Assembly: GCA_020736575.1 (NCBI GenBank)
Contig: JAGPYM010000001.1
Coordinates: 1,984,001-2,048,000, forward strand
Direction: 5' to 3'
Source: Thelonectria olida
Lineage: Eukaryota; Ascomycota; Sordariomycetes; Hypocreales; Nectriaceae
DNA length: 64,000 bases
The notes below the pieces were generated by a model. The model was not told the DNA's origin. It saw only the letters and a list, made by a program, of their open reading frames with translations, and did no database searches. Shown piece after piece: positions 11,564 through 21,920 of the stretch. Within the stretch, counting starts at the first letter, position 1; the number at the start of each line of letters is the position of its first letter. The position numbers and the translations under genes are program-made.

Positions 11564-14180
11564 TTACACCCTCTCTGCCCCTTCATCACTGGCCACGCCC
11601 CCCATTCCCCATGGCCACCGCCACGTCCACTTCCCGGCCCGCCGCACTCGCACCCGTCGCTGCGAGAGAGCCGCCGTCGAGCGGTTGTCGGGCACCTCGG
11701 GATTGTCTCGCGTGCCTCGGCGGAGGAGACTCGCGACTTGTCTGGCCGGGAACGTGACGGCGCTGCCGAGCTTGGATACCACCAGGGCAAAGGAGCGCGT
11801 TTGTAGGAGGGATATCAGGAGCATAAAGGGCACGCAGACGAGAACCATGGTTACTGCAAAGCGCCAGTCGTCTGCTGGGATGGTGAATTTCGTCATTCCG
11901 AAGACGGACTGTGACATCATGTAGTTAGAAATAAGTCTGGGTTTATCAGATAAAGGAGGAGCGTGGCTCAGAACGTACCGTAACAAATGTCAGGGGGAGA
12001 AAGATCATGCTAATCATAGTCAAGATGCGAATGTTGTCGCCCTGTTCAATGGCCCTCCTGCTCTCCTTGATGGAGCTGCCGCTGAAGAGCTGGTCGCGCA
12101 GGTTCTCAATCTCCTTGCGGGTGCGCTCGTTGCGCTTCAGCACGTCGCCGAGCTCGCGCACCACCTTGTCCAGCTCGCGGCGGAGGTTGTCCATGTGCTC
12201 GCGGTAGGCGGCGGCGGCGGGCGAGTCCGGGTGGTGGTGCGGGTGCGGCCACAGGATGGGGTGGTCGCCGGCCCAGAACTCGTCGGTGAAGGTGTCGAGG
12301 TAGGCCGACATCATGGCCTTGATGCCCGTGTTGACGACGGCGAGCGTGTTGAAGGCCCAGAAGTAGCGGCGGATGTAGGTGAAGTGCTTGTCTTCAAAAA
12401 GGAGCTTGTCGCGGACTTTGGGGTCGAACATGAACTCGGTCTGAGGGGGGTGTTAGTCAGTTGCTTTGAGATGGTAGGGATATAAGGAGGCGTACGTACC
12501 TTTGGGGTTATGAGCTTGGTAATGTGCTCGTGGAGAGTCTGGTTGCGCTTTCCAGCATCGCGATACTCGGCCACGAGCAGCTCCAGAAACGCACTCGGCC
12601 CGTTGACGAAGTGCTTCGCCTGGAACTCGTCTCCTCTCACCGTGTGGACGTTGTCGGGAAAGCTCTGGATGCTGAGGAGGTGCCACGGCCCAAACGTGTC
12701 GAACAAGAAGCCCTCTCTCACGCGCTCTCGGCGAGGGCGCATGCGGACTGGCTTTGTCGGATCGCCGCCGAGCGAGAGAGCGAGGATGGAGCCGCACTCG
12801 GCAATGTCGATGTGGTCGCCGAGGCGTTTGTCAAGAGGCCGATTGTCGAAGCGCTGCCACGGCGCTGGGGTGAGACCTGGACCAACGACGGTGTAATACT
12901 TGAAGACGAAGAAGAAGGATCGCTGGCGGATGTTGGCGGTGGAGAGGGTGGGCAGAGGGGGTATAGGGGACGGGGGAGCGCGGGAAGTGAGGTCCACGGG
13001 GAGAACGGTCGGGGAAGATGAGGCGTATGGGGATGAAGAGGGAGCAGAAGGGACACGCTCGAAGGCGCGATGCATGAAGGCGTGAGTGCGGCCGCGGTTT
13101 GGCTCGTCGCTGAGGAGGTGGAACAACAGCTCAGTCATGTCAAAGTGAGGAGACATGGTGAGATGGAGGGCAGCCAGGATGAGCGGCGTAGGTTCTTGGA
13201 CAATACTACAACGTCAGGTCAGTTAGGGTTCGAGTTAGGGATAGGGATTCGGATTGTGGTTAGGATCAGAGGCAGAAATGGTATGATGAAGCAAGCTTAG
13301 GCAGAGTGAGCACGGGATAAGGCACATACGTGATCCGTCCAACGGATTGGCCATCTGGGTTCACATGGCGAATAGCTTCCCACACGGTCGGCGCATCGAC
13401 GATAATAGGAGGGTTCTCATACGGCCCAGAGCCCGCATACTTGACCTCGGTCGGTCCGTCCAGATCGACATCGGCGTCCTCGCTCAGCTTGATGGGCATC
13501 GTATCGGTGCCCACTTCGTACACTTCAAACGTCGACTGGACGTAGCCTTCGCGCTCATACGACGCAAAGTCACGGAACGACACAGCATGGTCCATGTCTC
13601 CGCGCCGCTTGACGACGTCTTCGAGCAGCTTGTCCATCTCTGGTGTGAAGTCTGTGTTGCCGAGGTGGCTCATCAGCATGTCGTCGGTCCAGCACATGGG
13701 CTCAAGCGGATATCGGACGGGAATGACCGTCTCGTCTTCCACCGGCCGGCCGCAGGTAGACATGACGGACGTCTCATCCAGGAGTGGGATGAAGGACACA
13801 TCGTCGTCGTTGAGGTTAGTGGTGTGGCTTCTGGGCGAACCCATCAGCGGCCGCAACTCGGGAGTCAGTGACGACGGTCGCTCTGCAGTCGTCTCCAGCG
13901 TGGAAGCTCGCGGCCGACGGCGGGCAAAGATTGCCGTCGCCGACACATTGCCCGCATCGGAGCCAAAAGTCGGCACGCTGAGAGCTCGCAGTGGTGGTGT
14001 GAAGGGCTCCGGGATGGTGATGATGCTGCGCGGCTTGTTGTCGGCCCGTCGCGGAGCTAGGCTGTCCTGTAGGGTATGCAGGATGCGAATGTATTGTTCA
14101 TGGTGGGCCTCTGCAACCCTGATGAGGTCGTCGATGGATTGATGCGTCAGGGGAGGAGAATAGGTTGTTGGCGTTGTCAT
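11564..14180 (-). CDS. CorA-like (Mg2+ transporter-like) membrane protein
   Basis: Fungal member of the CorA-like superfamily: a large cytoplasmic N-terminal region followed by two C-terminal membrane helices. Exons in reading order are 14180-13330, 13205-12500, 12440-11979 and 11908-11564, coding 787 residues. The soluble part includes RQRSFFFVFKYYTVVGPG and a long charged helix (RRELDKVVRELGDVLKRNERT) before the first helix ISMIFLPLTFVTSVFGM; the second is FAVTMVLVCVPFMLLISLL. The pore-end signature is GMT rather than the GMN of bacterial CorA and Alr/Mnr2 magnesium transporters, so magnesium transport should not be assumed. The tail is basic (RRVRVRRAGKWTWRWPW). Intron 1 contains TTAGGG-like repeats. 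Family placement is reasonably sure, function unknown. Confidence 0.82.
13223..13248 (+). repeat. Short telomere-like TTAGGG repeats inside an intron
   Basis: Two exact ttaggg units (13223-13228 and 13235-13240) and a degenerate atagggat follow within 26 bases, with another gttagga near 13259. They lie in the first intron of the CorA-like gene; on the transcribed strand they read CCCTAA. TTAGGG is the usual telomere repeat of filamentous fungi, but this tract is short and imperfect. Confidence 0.6.
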
Positions 14181-15074
14181 TTGAGTGAATCACGATGCTT
14201 TTCACCGGATTGGAAGAGTAGCTGTTGTGAGAGAGACGAAAGAGTTGAAGTCGTATTTGCCTATTGATCCAAGATTGTTGATGGATACTGAGAGAAGCCA
14301 TGTTGACGATGGGGGGAACGCTGGCCATATTTCTACCCATTTCCGCTTCCCTTCTTCCCCACGACCTTCCTTTCCTTGGACTGAGTTGAACAAGCAAAGG
14401 TGGGCAACCATCGGCCGGCCCCGATGGGATATTGCGGCTGAGCATCATCAACTCCGCATTTCGGTGAACGACCGTGGAAGAAGCACGGATCAGGAAACTA
14501 AGGCAAACGGCCAGCAACGCACCGATAGGCTAATCAAGTTTCTTGGGGTTGAAACTGGGCGACGACGACAGCTTCTAGCCCCGTCTCCGGGGATCGACTT
14601 TGAAACTCCGCGAGAAGGCTTGTCGTTGGTGTGCACCTTTATCGACACGTGGGCGATGGGATCAGCAAGGGTTCAAGGGCTTCTGGCACAGCCTCCGGGG
14701 ACGACGGACGCTTCTGGTCGGCTCCTCGCGGCTGAAGGGCCCGCGACACCATCATTGCACATGCCAACCACGGGGAGGTGTCGTACGTGGCTGCAATTGG
14801 AGTTATCTCTGGCCACGCAGATCATCTCATCATATAATATTATTCAATCATCAGTACCACCAGCCTGACCTTTACCTAACCCTCGTATCTAGTTACCTAA
14901 TCTAGAGAATGGTGATGTGTAGCGAATAATCCTTAGTGTCTTCCCACATTCAGAGGCTAACAGGCAAACACCAACCTCCAATCCCACACGATATCGAAAA
15001 GCCGACTCCAGATAAGAAGATGCTAGCAAAAATATGACCCCAGCATATCTGGGCCTGGTATGGATGGATCCAGA
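14181..15074. other. Intergenic region upstream of the CorA-like gene and downstream of ASF1
   Basis: Contains the promoter of the minus-strand CorA-like gene (right of 14180) and the 3' flank of ASF1 (left of 15075). A plus-strand open frame from ATG 14281 to 14868 could code 195 residues but has no recognisable domain, odd composition and no splice context, so it is not called as a gene. Confidence 0.55.
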
Positions 15075-16062
15075 TTAGGAAGCGACCGTAACGGGCTTGG
15101 CCGTGGATGATGTAGCCTTGTCGTCGACCTCCATGGCATCGTCACCAGCAGGCTCGCCCTCGACCTGTTCCTCCTCCTCTAGCTCATCCTCGCTCTCGCC
15201 TTCAATGTCAACGCTGCCATCCTCGGACATCTCGTCTTCTTCCTGGGCGATCTCGTTTTCGATTCCGTTCTCAGTCTCAACGCCAGCCATCTCCGAGTCC
15301 TCGCCAGGTTGGACCTCAACCTTGGCTGCCTCCTCGGCCTCGGCTTCCTCCTCAACACCGTACTGATCGCCATCAGCCACCAAATCAGCTTCAGGCTGCT
15401 CCGGGGGGAACTCGGCGGGGGCAGAAGCCTCCGAATCCCTGAATTTTCTCGGTCAGCATCATTGTACCTGCATCATATTTGCATAACAACGCACCACTTG
15501 ATGGCAAAACGAGTCACACGGGGTTTCTCGGCCAAAACATTGCGTCTGACGCGCTCGATGATGGGCTTGGATGGAGGTTCCGCGTTAAGCTCCTCCGAAT
15601 CGTACTCATTATTGACGTAGTAGCCAACACGAACAAACTCCCGGCCGTCGTAGGCGCATGTCAAGAGAATGACGGTCACACCAAGAATGTCGGCGTCAGG
15701 AATGCGTGTGGTGGAGGGCGCATCGGCCTCGAAGATGAACTTATTCACGCCGACGGGAATAGGGCCAACGAGGAGGGAGTCGAGCTCTTGGTCGTATTGA
15801 TCGCTGCGAAGCGTTAGAATAGGCGGTGTGCAACGTCACTGCTCGGAGAGACTCACGAAGTGGCAGATCCGACGTAGGTGAGTTTCCACTCGAGATCTGG
15901 CAGATGTTAGTGGAGAGGAGAGGAAGGTGGGCGAAGAGGATAAAATCACGAACCCTTCTCAAGCTGCTCAAGACACTCAAATGTGATTTCGAACTCGTAC
16001 TTGTCGCCAAACTTGGCGGGGTTGTTCATAACATTGACCCCCAAAAGCGAGACGACCGACAT
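15075..16062 (-). CDS. asf1: Histone H3-H4 chaperone ASF1
   Basis: Nuclear chaperone that binds the H3-H4 dimer and hands it to CAF-1 and HIRA for nucleosome assembly during replication, repair and transcription. Exons in reading order are 16062-15954, 15896-15857, 15803-15495 and 15438-15075, coding 273 residues. The first 155 or so residues are the immunoglobulin-like core: it starts [18 protein letters not shown] and includes [38 protein letters not shown] and [14 protein letters not shown], all classic ASF1 blocks. The rest is a very acidic tail (long E/D runs), typical of fungal ASF1. The promoter region is shared with the divergent RNA14 gene. Exon phases all agree. The second exon is only 40 bases. 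Confidence 0.97.
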
Positions 16063-17351
16063 GGTTGCTTGTGTTGATGGATGGTGCGATATTGCGATAG
16101 GAGGGTATCAGACCGGTCGAACGATTACCGGTGCGTCGTTGAGGAAGATTGATTTGGAAGAGTGCGCGGAGCCGTTGGCAACGATGGAGTCGGTGGTGCC
16201 GTAGTGTTGGACAAGAGTGTGGATCTTTGCAGTGTGGATTGTCGGAGATGGTTGCGTGCGTCTTGGACAAATAAGCGTCACGTAAGATGGGAGTTTGTAA
16301 GGGGAACGTTCAAGGCAGCGAGTCGATAGGAGAAGACGGCGTTGTTATTGCAACAAGAAAGAGCCGGCGACTGGCTAAGAAGAGATTGAGATGTTGACCC
16401 GTTCCATGCGTTGCGTGGTGGGCGGGACGACGGACGCGCTTTCTGGCCTCTCACCCGCGTTAATGACTTAGGTTCGCGCAGCACAGACGCCAGCCGCAGT
16501 GCCGCCCAAGGGGGCATGCTCGCGGCGGCGGTTGCGTTAGGAGGGACTGACCCTGGACAGTGCGTGCCTCCTGTCCTGCCCGCCTGAAAACGCGAAAAAT
16601 TCTGAGGGAATCAGAGGCTCAGGAGGTGGTGAGAAGCGCGCTAGTGAGAAGACGCCCTCACGTGACCGCCAATCTGCTGGCGGCCTGGTTTAGCGACTTC
16701 GTCCCTGAATCAAGCCAGCCCCACAGGCGGATGCGGCTGCATTTCAAATTTGCTGGTGCCAGTCACAGTCAGATCTCTGGAGCATCACGCCGCTCTCACC
16801 GCCCAGCTGCCTCTAGCCGATTTCGATTCTGCCACTAGCCCGGGCCCGCCCAGCAAGGCTTTCTTTCCTTTCTTTCATGCTTTTGGAATTTAGTCAGACA
16901 GACGCTGAGTGTTGAGAGCTTCGACAAACGCCATCATCCCAATCTCCAAGCGAAGCGCGCCGTCCAGTAAACATCGTCACCGCCCCGAATATCGTCCAAG
17001 ATCATCGCGTTCCCTGCGACTGCGTTTGCCTCGATCGGAGCCGACTGGCTCAGCTCCACGAGCTTGCCTCGTTTGCGACAGCTCATTGACAGATCCATCT
17101 TAACAACAAAACTTGTTCGCTCCTTTCAATCGCGCATCTCGCACCCTTATCAAAGGCAGCAATCGAAATACTTGCACTCGCCTCCACAATCGATTCTCTA
17201 TTTCCGTCGCGCTGTTTCCGACCTTGCGCCTGTCCGAAGCCTGTTTTCCCAGCCTCCTGGGCACAGCGGACCTGTCTCGTTCTCGAACCGTCGCGTTGAC
17301 CGTCTCGACGAGTGAAGCTTTGCGATAGAATCAGCGTTGAAAATACCCAGC
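16063..17351. other. Divergent promoter region between ASF1 and RNA14
   Basis: This 1.3-kb interval separates two divergently transcribed nuclear housekeeping genes. The right part (16880-17351) is C/T-rich and lacks any forward ATG, fitting a leader of RNA14. A plus-strand open frame at 16560-16838 lacks family resemblance and is not called. Confidence 0.6.
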
Positions 17352-20300
17352 ATGGCTTCCGAGGGTGCTTCGTGGGGCGAAGAAGGTTTGGGATCCGCAG
17401 AGGGTGCTCAAGTTCAGCATAGCGACCAACAAGTTGATAACATTGCTCAAGAATCTCATGTCTCAGGTGATGTTGCCGATGATGGCACAGAAGATGGAGG
17501 AGATTATGATCCAGAGTCCGTCACAACATGGGCCCCTGCGCCGGTTCCTGAACAGGATCCATCAGCAACGTCGCGCCAAGCTTCCAAGCCTAAGATGTCG
17601 GGCGGCTTCATAGTGGAGGCGTCTGATGATGAGGACGAGGGGTCGACCAATGATGCCCCAAATACAGCGGCCTCAGCGACTTACAACCAACCCGAGCCTT
17701 CGAATACGCCCACAGATTTCAACACTCCTGTTGATTCTGCTCCTACTGCTCCCGTTGCTCCCGTTGCCACTGCTGCTCCTCCCGTTGCCCCTGTACCTCC
17801 TGCTGCCATTACCCCTACTGTTCCCACGCCCGTTGTCTCGTCCAACGTAACTCCAGCCGTGACCAACCTGACCAGTCTCGACCCGGTAGCTCTGTTTGAA
17901 GCCCGTGTCAAGGAGGACCCTCGAGGGGATATGGATGCCTGGTTGAGCCTGATCGCCGACCACAGACGCTCCAACAGACTAGACCAAGCGAGGAATGTTT
18001 ACAACCGCTTCCTAGAAGTCTTTCCCCAAGCTGTGAGTGAACCCATGTATTAACTACCATATGTGCTATCGCTGACTGTCATTCAAGGCCGACGTGTGGG
18101 TTGAATGGATTGAACTAGAACTCGGCTTAGACAACTTTGTCGATGCCGAACAACTCTTTGGTCGATGTCTAATGACTGTCCCCAACGTGAAGCTGTGGAC
18201 GGTTTACCTCAACTATATCCGGAGGCGAAATGACCTCAACAGCGATCCGGCTGGCCAAGCTCGCCAAACTATTACCCAGTCTTACGAGTTCGTGATTAAC
18301 AGCATCGGCGTTGACAGAGACTCCGGCAACATCTGGCAGGACTATGTTCAGTTTGTCAAGAATGGGCCGGGTCAAATCGGTGGCACTGGCTGGCAGGACC
18401 AGCAGAAGATGGATCAACTGCGAAAAGTCTATCATCGTGCCATCACTGTCCCCATGCTTACCGTCAACAACCTTTGGAAGGAGTATGATCAATTTGAGAT
18501 GGCCTTGAACAAGATGACAGTACGTTTGTTGTGCGATTTAGAGCTCTATAATACTAATTGTGTTTACCAGGGTCGCAAGTTTATCCAAGAGCGATCGCCT
18601 GGTTACATGTCGGCAAAGAGTGCCAACATCGCTCTGGACAACATCACCCGCCACTTAAAGCGTAGCAACCTGCCAAGGCTTCCCCCAGCACCTGGATTTG
18701 ACGGTGCCCAGGACTTCAGAGAGCAAGTTGACATGTGGAAGAAGTGGATCGCCTGGGAAAAGGATGACCCCCTCGTTCTCAAGGCCGATGAACCCAAGGC
18801 TTACAACCAGAGAGTTCTTTATTGCTACAAGCAGGCCCAAATGGCACTGCGTTTCTGGCCCGAGATCTGGGTGGATGCCGCTGAGTGGTGTTTTCAGAAC
18901 GATGTGTATGACAACGACAAGGAAATGGGAACGGAAATGCTAATGCAGGGCATCAAGGCGAACCCCGAGAGCGTTCTTCTGGCCCTCAAGCACGCGGACC
19001 ATATTGAGGCCAATTACCCAGCCAAGGAGGGTGACAAGTCAGAGTATGCCAAAGCAGTGCGCGCCCCTTTCGATGCTGTGCTGGATACTTTGTATGAGCT
19101 CGGTGATAAGGCGAAGGAGCGTGAGAAGCTCGAGGTCAACACTCTTAAACAGGCCGCGGCCCAAGAGTCACTTCAACCATCCATCGAACAAAACGATGAT
19201 GACGATGACGACGAAAAGTCCTCGAGATCTCCAATGGAGGAGCGCATCCTAGCCATCCAGAAGGGATACGCTGTTGAGACGCAGTTGCTATCACGCACTG
19301 TTTCTTATGTTTGGATTGCCTTGGCTCGAGCCATGCGCCGCATCCAAGGCAAAGGCAACCAGACAGAAGGTGGCCTCCGTAAGGTCTTCACTGATGCTCG
19401 TCAGAAGGGTCGGTTGACGAGTGATGTCTATGTGGCCGTCGCGCTGCTCGAATCTGTCGTCTATAAAGACCCCGTTGGTGCTAAGATTTTCGAGCGAGGC
19501 GCGCGGCTTTTCCCTAACGACGAGAACTTCATGATTGAGTACTTGAAATATCTTCATTCCAAGGATGACACGACAAGTGAGTTTTCCCTCTCTACCAGAG
19601 TGTATGCGCCCCTGAATTGATAGCTAACATTGTCACAGATGCACGGGTTGTCTTTGAAACTTGTGTCAACCGGCTGATTGCAAAGCCCGAGACTCTGTTC
19701 AAAGCTAAGCCGCTTTATGCGTACTTCCACAAGTATGAGTCGCAGTTCGGCGAGCTGTCACAGATTTCCAAGCTTGAGGAGCGAATGGCTGAGCTATTCC
19801 CCGAAGACCCCAAACTCCATTACTTTGTTGCCCGCTATTCTACCGATAGATTTGATCCCATTGCTGCCCCCGTCATCATCTCCAAGGCCGTTCAGATGCG
19901 ACCAAAACAGATGATGCCTGCGATTGAACAACAACCGACCTCGGTTCAACACAGTCCCCTTCCGGTTCGGCAAGAACAGAGCCCACGGCCGCAATACGTG
20001 CGGGCGACCGCTTCGCCCAAGCGTCCGCTAGGAATTGATGACGACGAATTGAATCCACCAAAGAGGCTTGCCAGAGGAAGCTCCCCCCTCAAAGGTGCAG
20101 CCGGTCGCCGACTCGACCAACAACGCCGCAACCAAGCATCCGCGCTCCACCGAGACATTACCTTCCTCCTTAACATTCTGCCGCCCGCGCAGAGTTTCGA
20201 TTCTCAGCGACTCAGCTCTACAGGCCTCGTCTCCCTGCTCCGGGATACCAACTTGCCCGACTACTCGGCGCTCAAAGCTACAACTGGTGGACAGACGCGC

Positions 20301-20549
20301 TACTCCAACCCAACTCACGCGAGACAGCCGTCTGGCGAATATGGCAGCAGGCCACTGAGTCCTTACGGACGAGTGTCCTCTGGCTCTGGTGGGTATAGGA
20401 ACTCACCATTACGACCAGAGGGCGGAGCTGGTTACCAAGCCGGTCCCTACCCGCCGCCTGATACAAGCGGCTCCCAGCAGTCGTGGAACCAGGCCCCAGG
20501 AGCATATGGAGCACCGCCACCGGGTCAATATGGAGGTTACCGGTATTAG
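17352..20549 (+). CDS. rna14: mRNA 3'-end processing protein RNA14 (CstF-77 family)
   Basis: Scaffold of cleavage factor IA: its HAT helical repeats dimerise and hold Rna15 and Pcf11 for mRNA cleavage and polyadenylation in the nucleus. Exons are 17352-18032, 18088-18519, 18571-19576 and 19639-20549, coding 1009 residues. An acidic and then P/A/V/T-rich disordered N-terminus of about 180 residues precedes the HAT array, which begins at ALFEARVKEDPRGDMDAWL and includes VWVEWIELELGLDNFVDAEQ and WIALARAMRRIQGK. The Suf domain ends near FPEDPKLHYFVARY, followed by a basic, P/G/Y-rich tail containing the predicted Rna15-binding segment (RDITFLLNILPPAQSFD). Intron 2 (18520-18570) is 51 bases, in frame and stop-free, so its retention would add 17 residues. 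Confidence 0.95.
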
Positions 20550-21920
20550 AGGTGACACGACAGCAAGCGCTCGCTGCTCGTGTTTGTAATGTTTGTTGGG
20601 AAGTTATCCTGCCTTATATAACAGGTCAAATGGGGCCTAGATCCGGGGAATGATGTTTGTTTCTCTTGCATGGTTTGGCGTTTGGGGCGGATCCAGACAA
20701 AGATAGCGACGGCTAGTTGTGCGTCAAGACGAAAAGGGTTCGGGCAGTGATGGTGGATTGGTCTCTTTTTTGTTAATCGCCCTTTTACCTCCATACCTTA
20801 GATAGTAGGACGGCAGAGAAGAGAAGTTGGATCAGATTTGGGTGAAGATTCTTGCGTGTTGCTATGCCATGAGCTTGTGAGTAAGGTACCTAACTTCAAG
20901 TTCTATATTTCCCGCTGTGCTACGTACCTACCTTTCCTTCCCGTCCATCCTCTGTAGATACGTCATTGTAATTACGGCCTTGGCTCAATCGCGAGCTTCC
21001 AGAGCGTTTGGGAGGCTGCAGTAGTTAGATGCAGTTACGAGGCAGTCACGCTTCCCGTGCCGCTCACCGCTTGGTTTGCACATCTCGATTGCTGGCACCT
21101 TCCATGGGAGTTGACGGCTGGCAACAGCGAATATTTACCCGTTCGGGCTCTCGTTTTCTCAGCCAGTCATCGTCGAGAGAATTAGCAAACCACTCATGCC
21201 TCCCTCCCCTATCAACTGGAAGGGAAGCCAGGGCAGCTTCACATTTACTACGGAAGGCGCGAGTTTGCTTTTGTTTACTTCGCTCCACGCGTTGGGCTTC
21301 TGACGTACATCTCATCCTCTCGCCTCCACACCAACTGCTCTATCCTCAGCGTAACTCCCAAGTAAGCAGGCACCTGAGACTCATCTTCAAATTCACCTTC
21401 TTCTCTCTCTTCTCTCACTCTCCTCTCTTTCCCTTAGTTTGTCAGTGATTCACAGCTCCGCGCTTCTGCATCCGACTACTTGAACCCTCTCTTTTCCCTT
21501 CCTCACACCTCTCTTTCTTTTCCTTTCACCTTCACCCGCATCATCTCTTCATCTTCTCGAGGCGTGCATCCTGCATCTCTCCTTTTCTTGACTCTTGCTT
21601 GCTGCCTGCTCCCCATCCTTTGACTGGGCTTATTAGTCACCGATCCGATACCTTAGAAGCTCTACGGCCTCCCTGCTTCGTCCGCTCTGTGCACTACTAC
21701 AAGCAATCAAGTCTCATTTGAGTTGGTAAGCACATCTTTTGCGACTCCAGGCACCATTCCTTTCTCTTTCTCTTCTATACAACCTTATGTTTACGTTCCT
21801 CCTCACTCATTCCTCCCCTCCCCTCTCGCAACAACTGCCACATCCTGTTCCTAGGGTGATGCAGTTTGGGTGGAAGCAGCCCGTTTAAGCGCATTTCTAA
21901 CTCTTCTTTCCAGGACCACC
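20550..21920. other. Intergenic region and probable spliced leader of the Argonaute gene
   Basis: Left part is the RNA14 3' flank. From about 21320 the sequence becomes strongly C/T-rich, as in fungal leaders. A likely 5' UTR intron runs 21725-21913: donor gtaagc, acceptor tttccag just seven bases before the Argonaute ATG. No gene is supported otherwise. Confidence 0.5.

Noticed and set aside
14281..14868. 195-residue plus-strand frame between the CorA-like gene and ASF1
   Set aside because: No recognisable domain, chance-like composition, overlaps the CorA-like promoter; not enough to call a gene.
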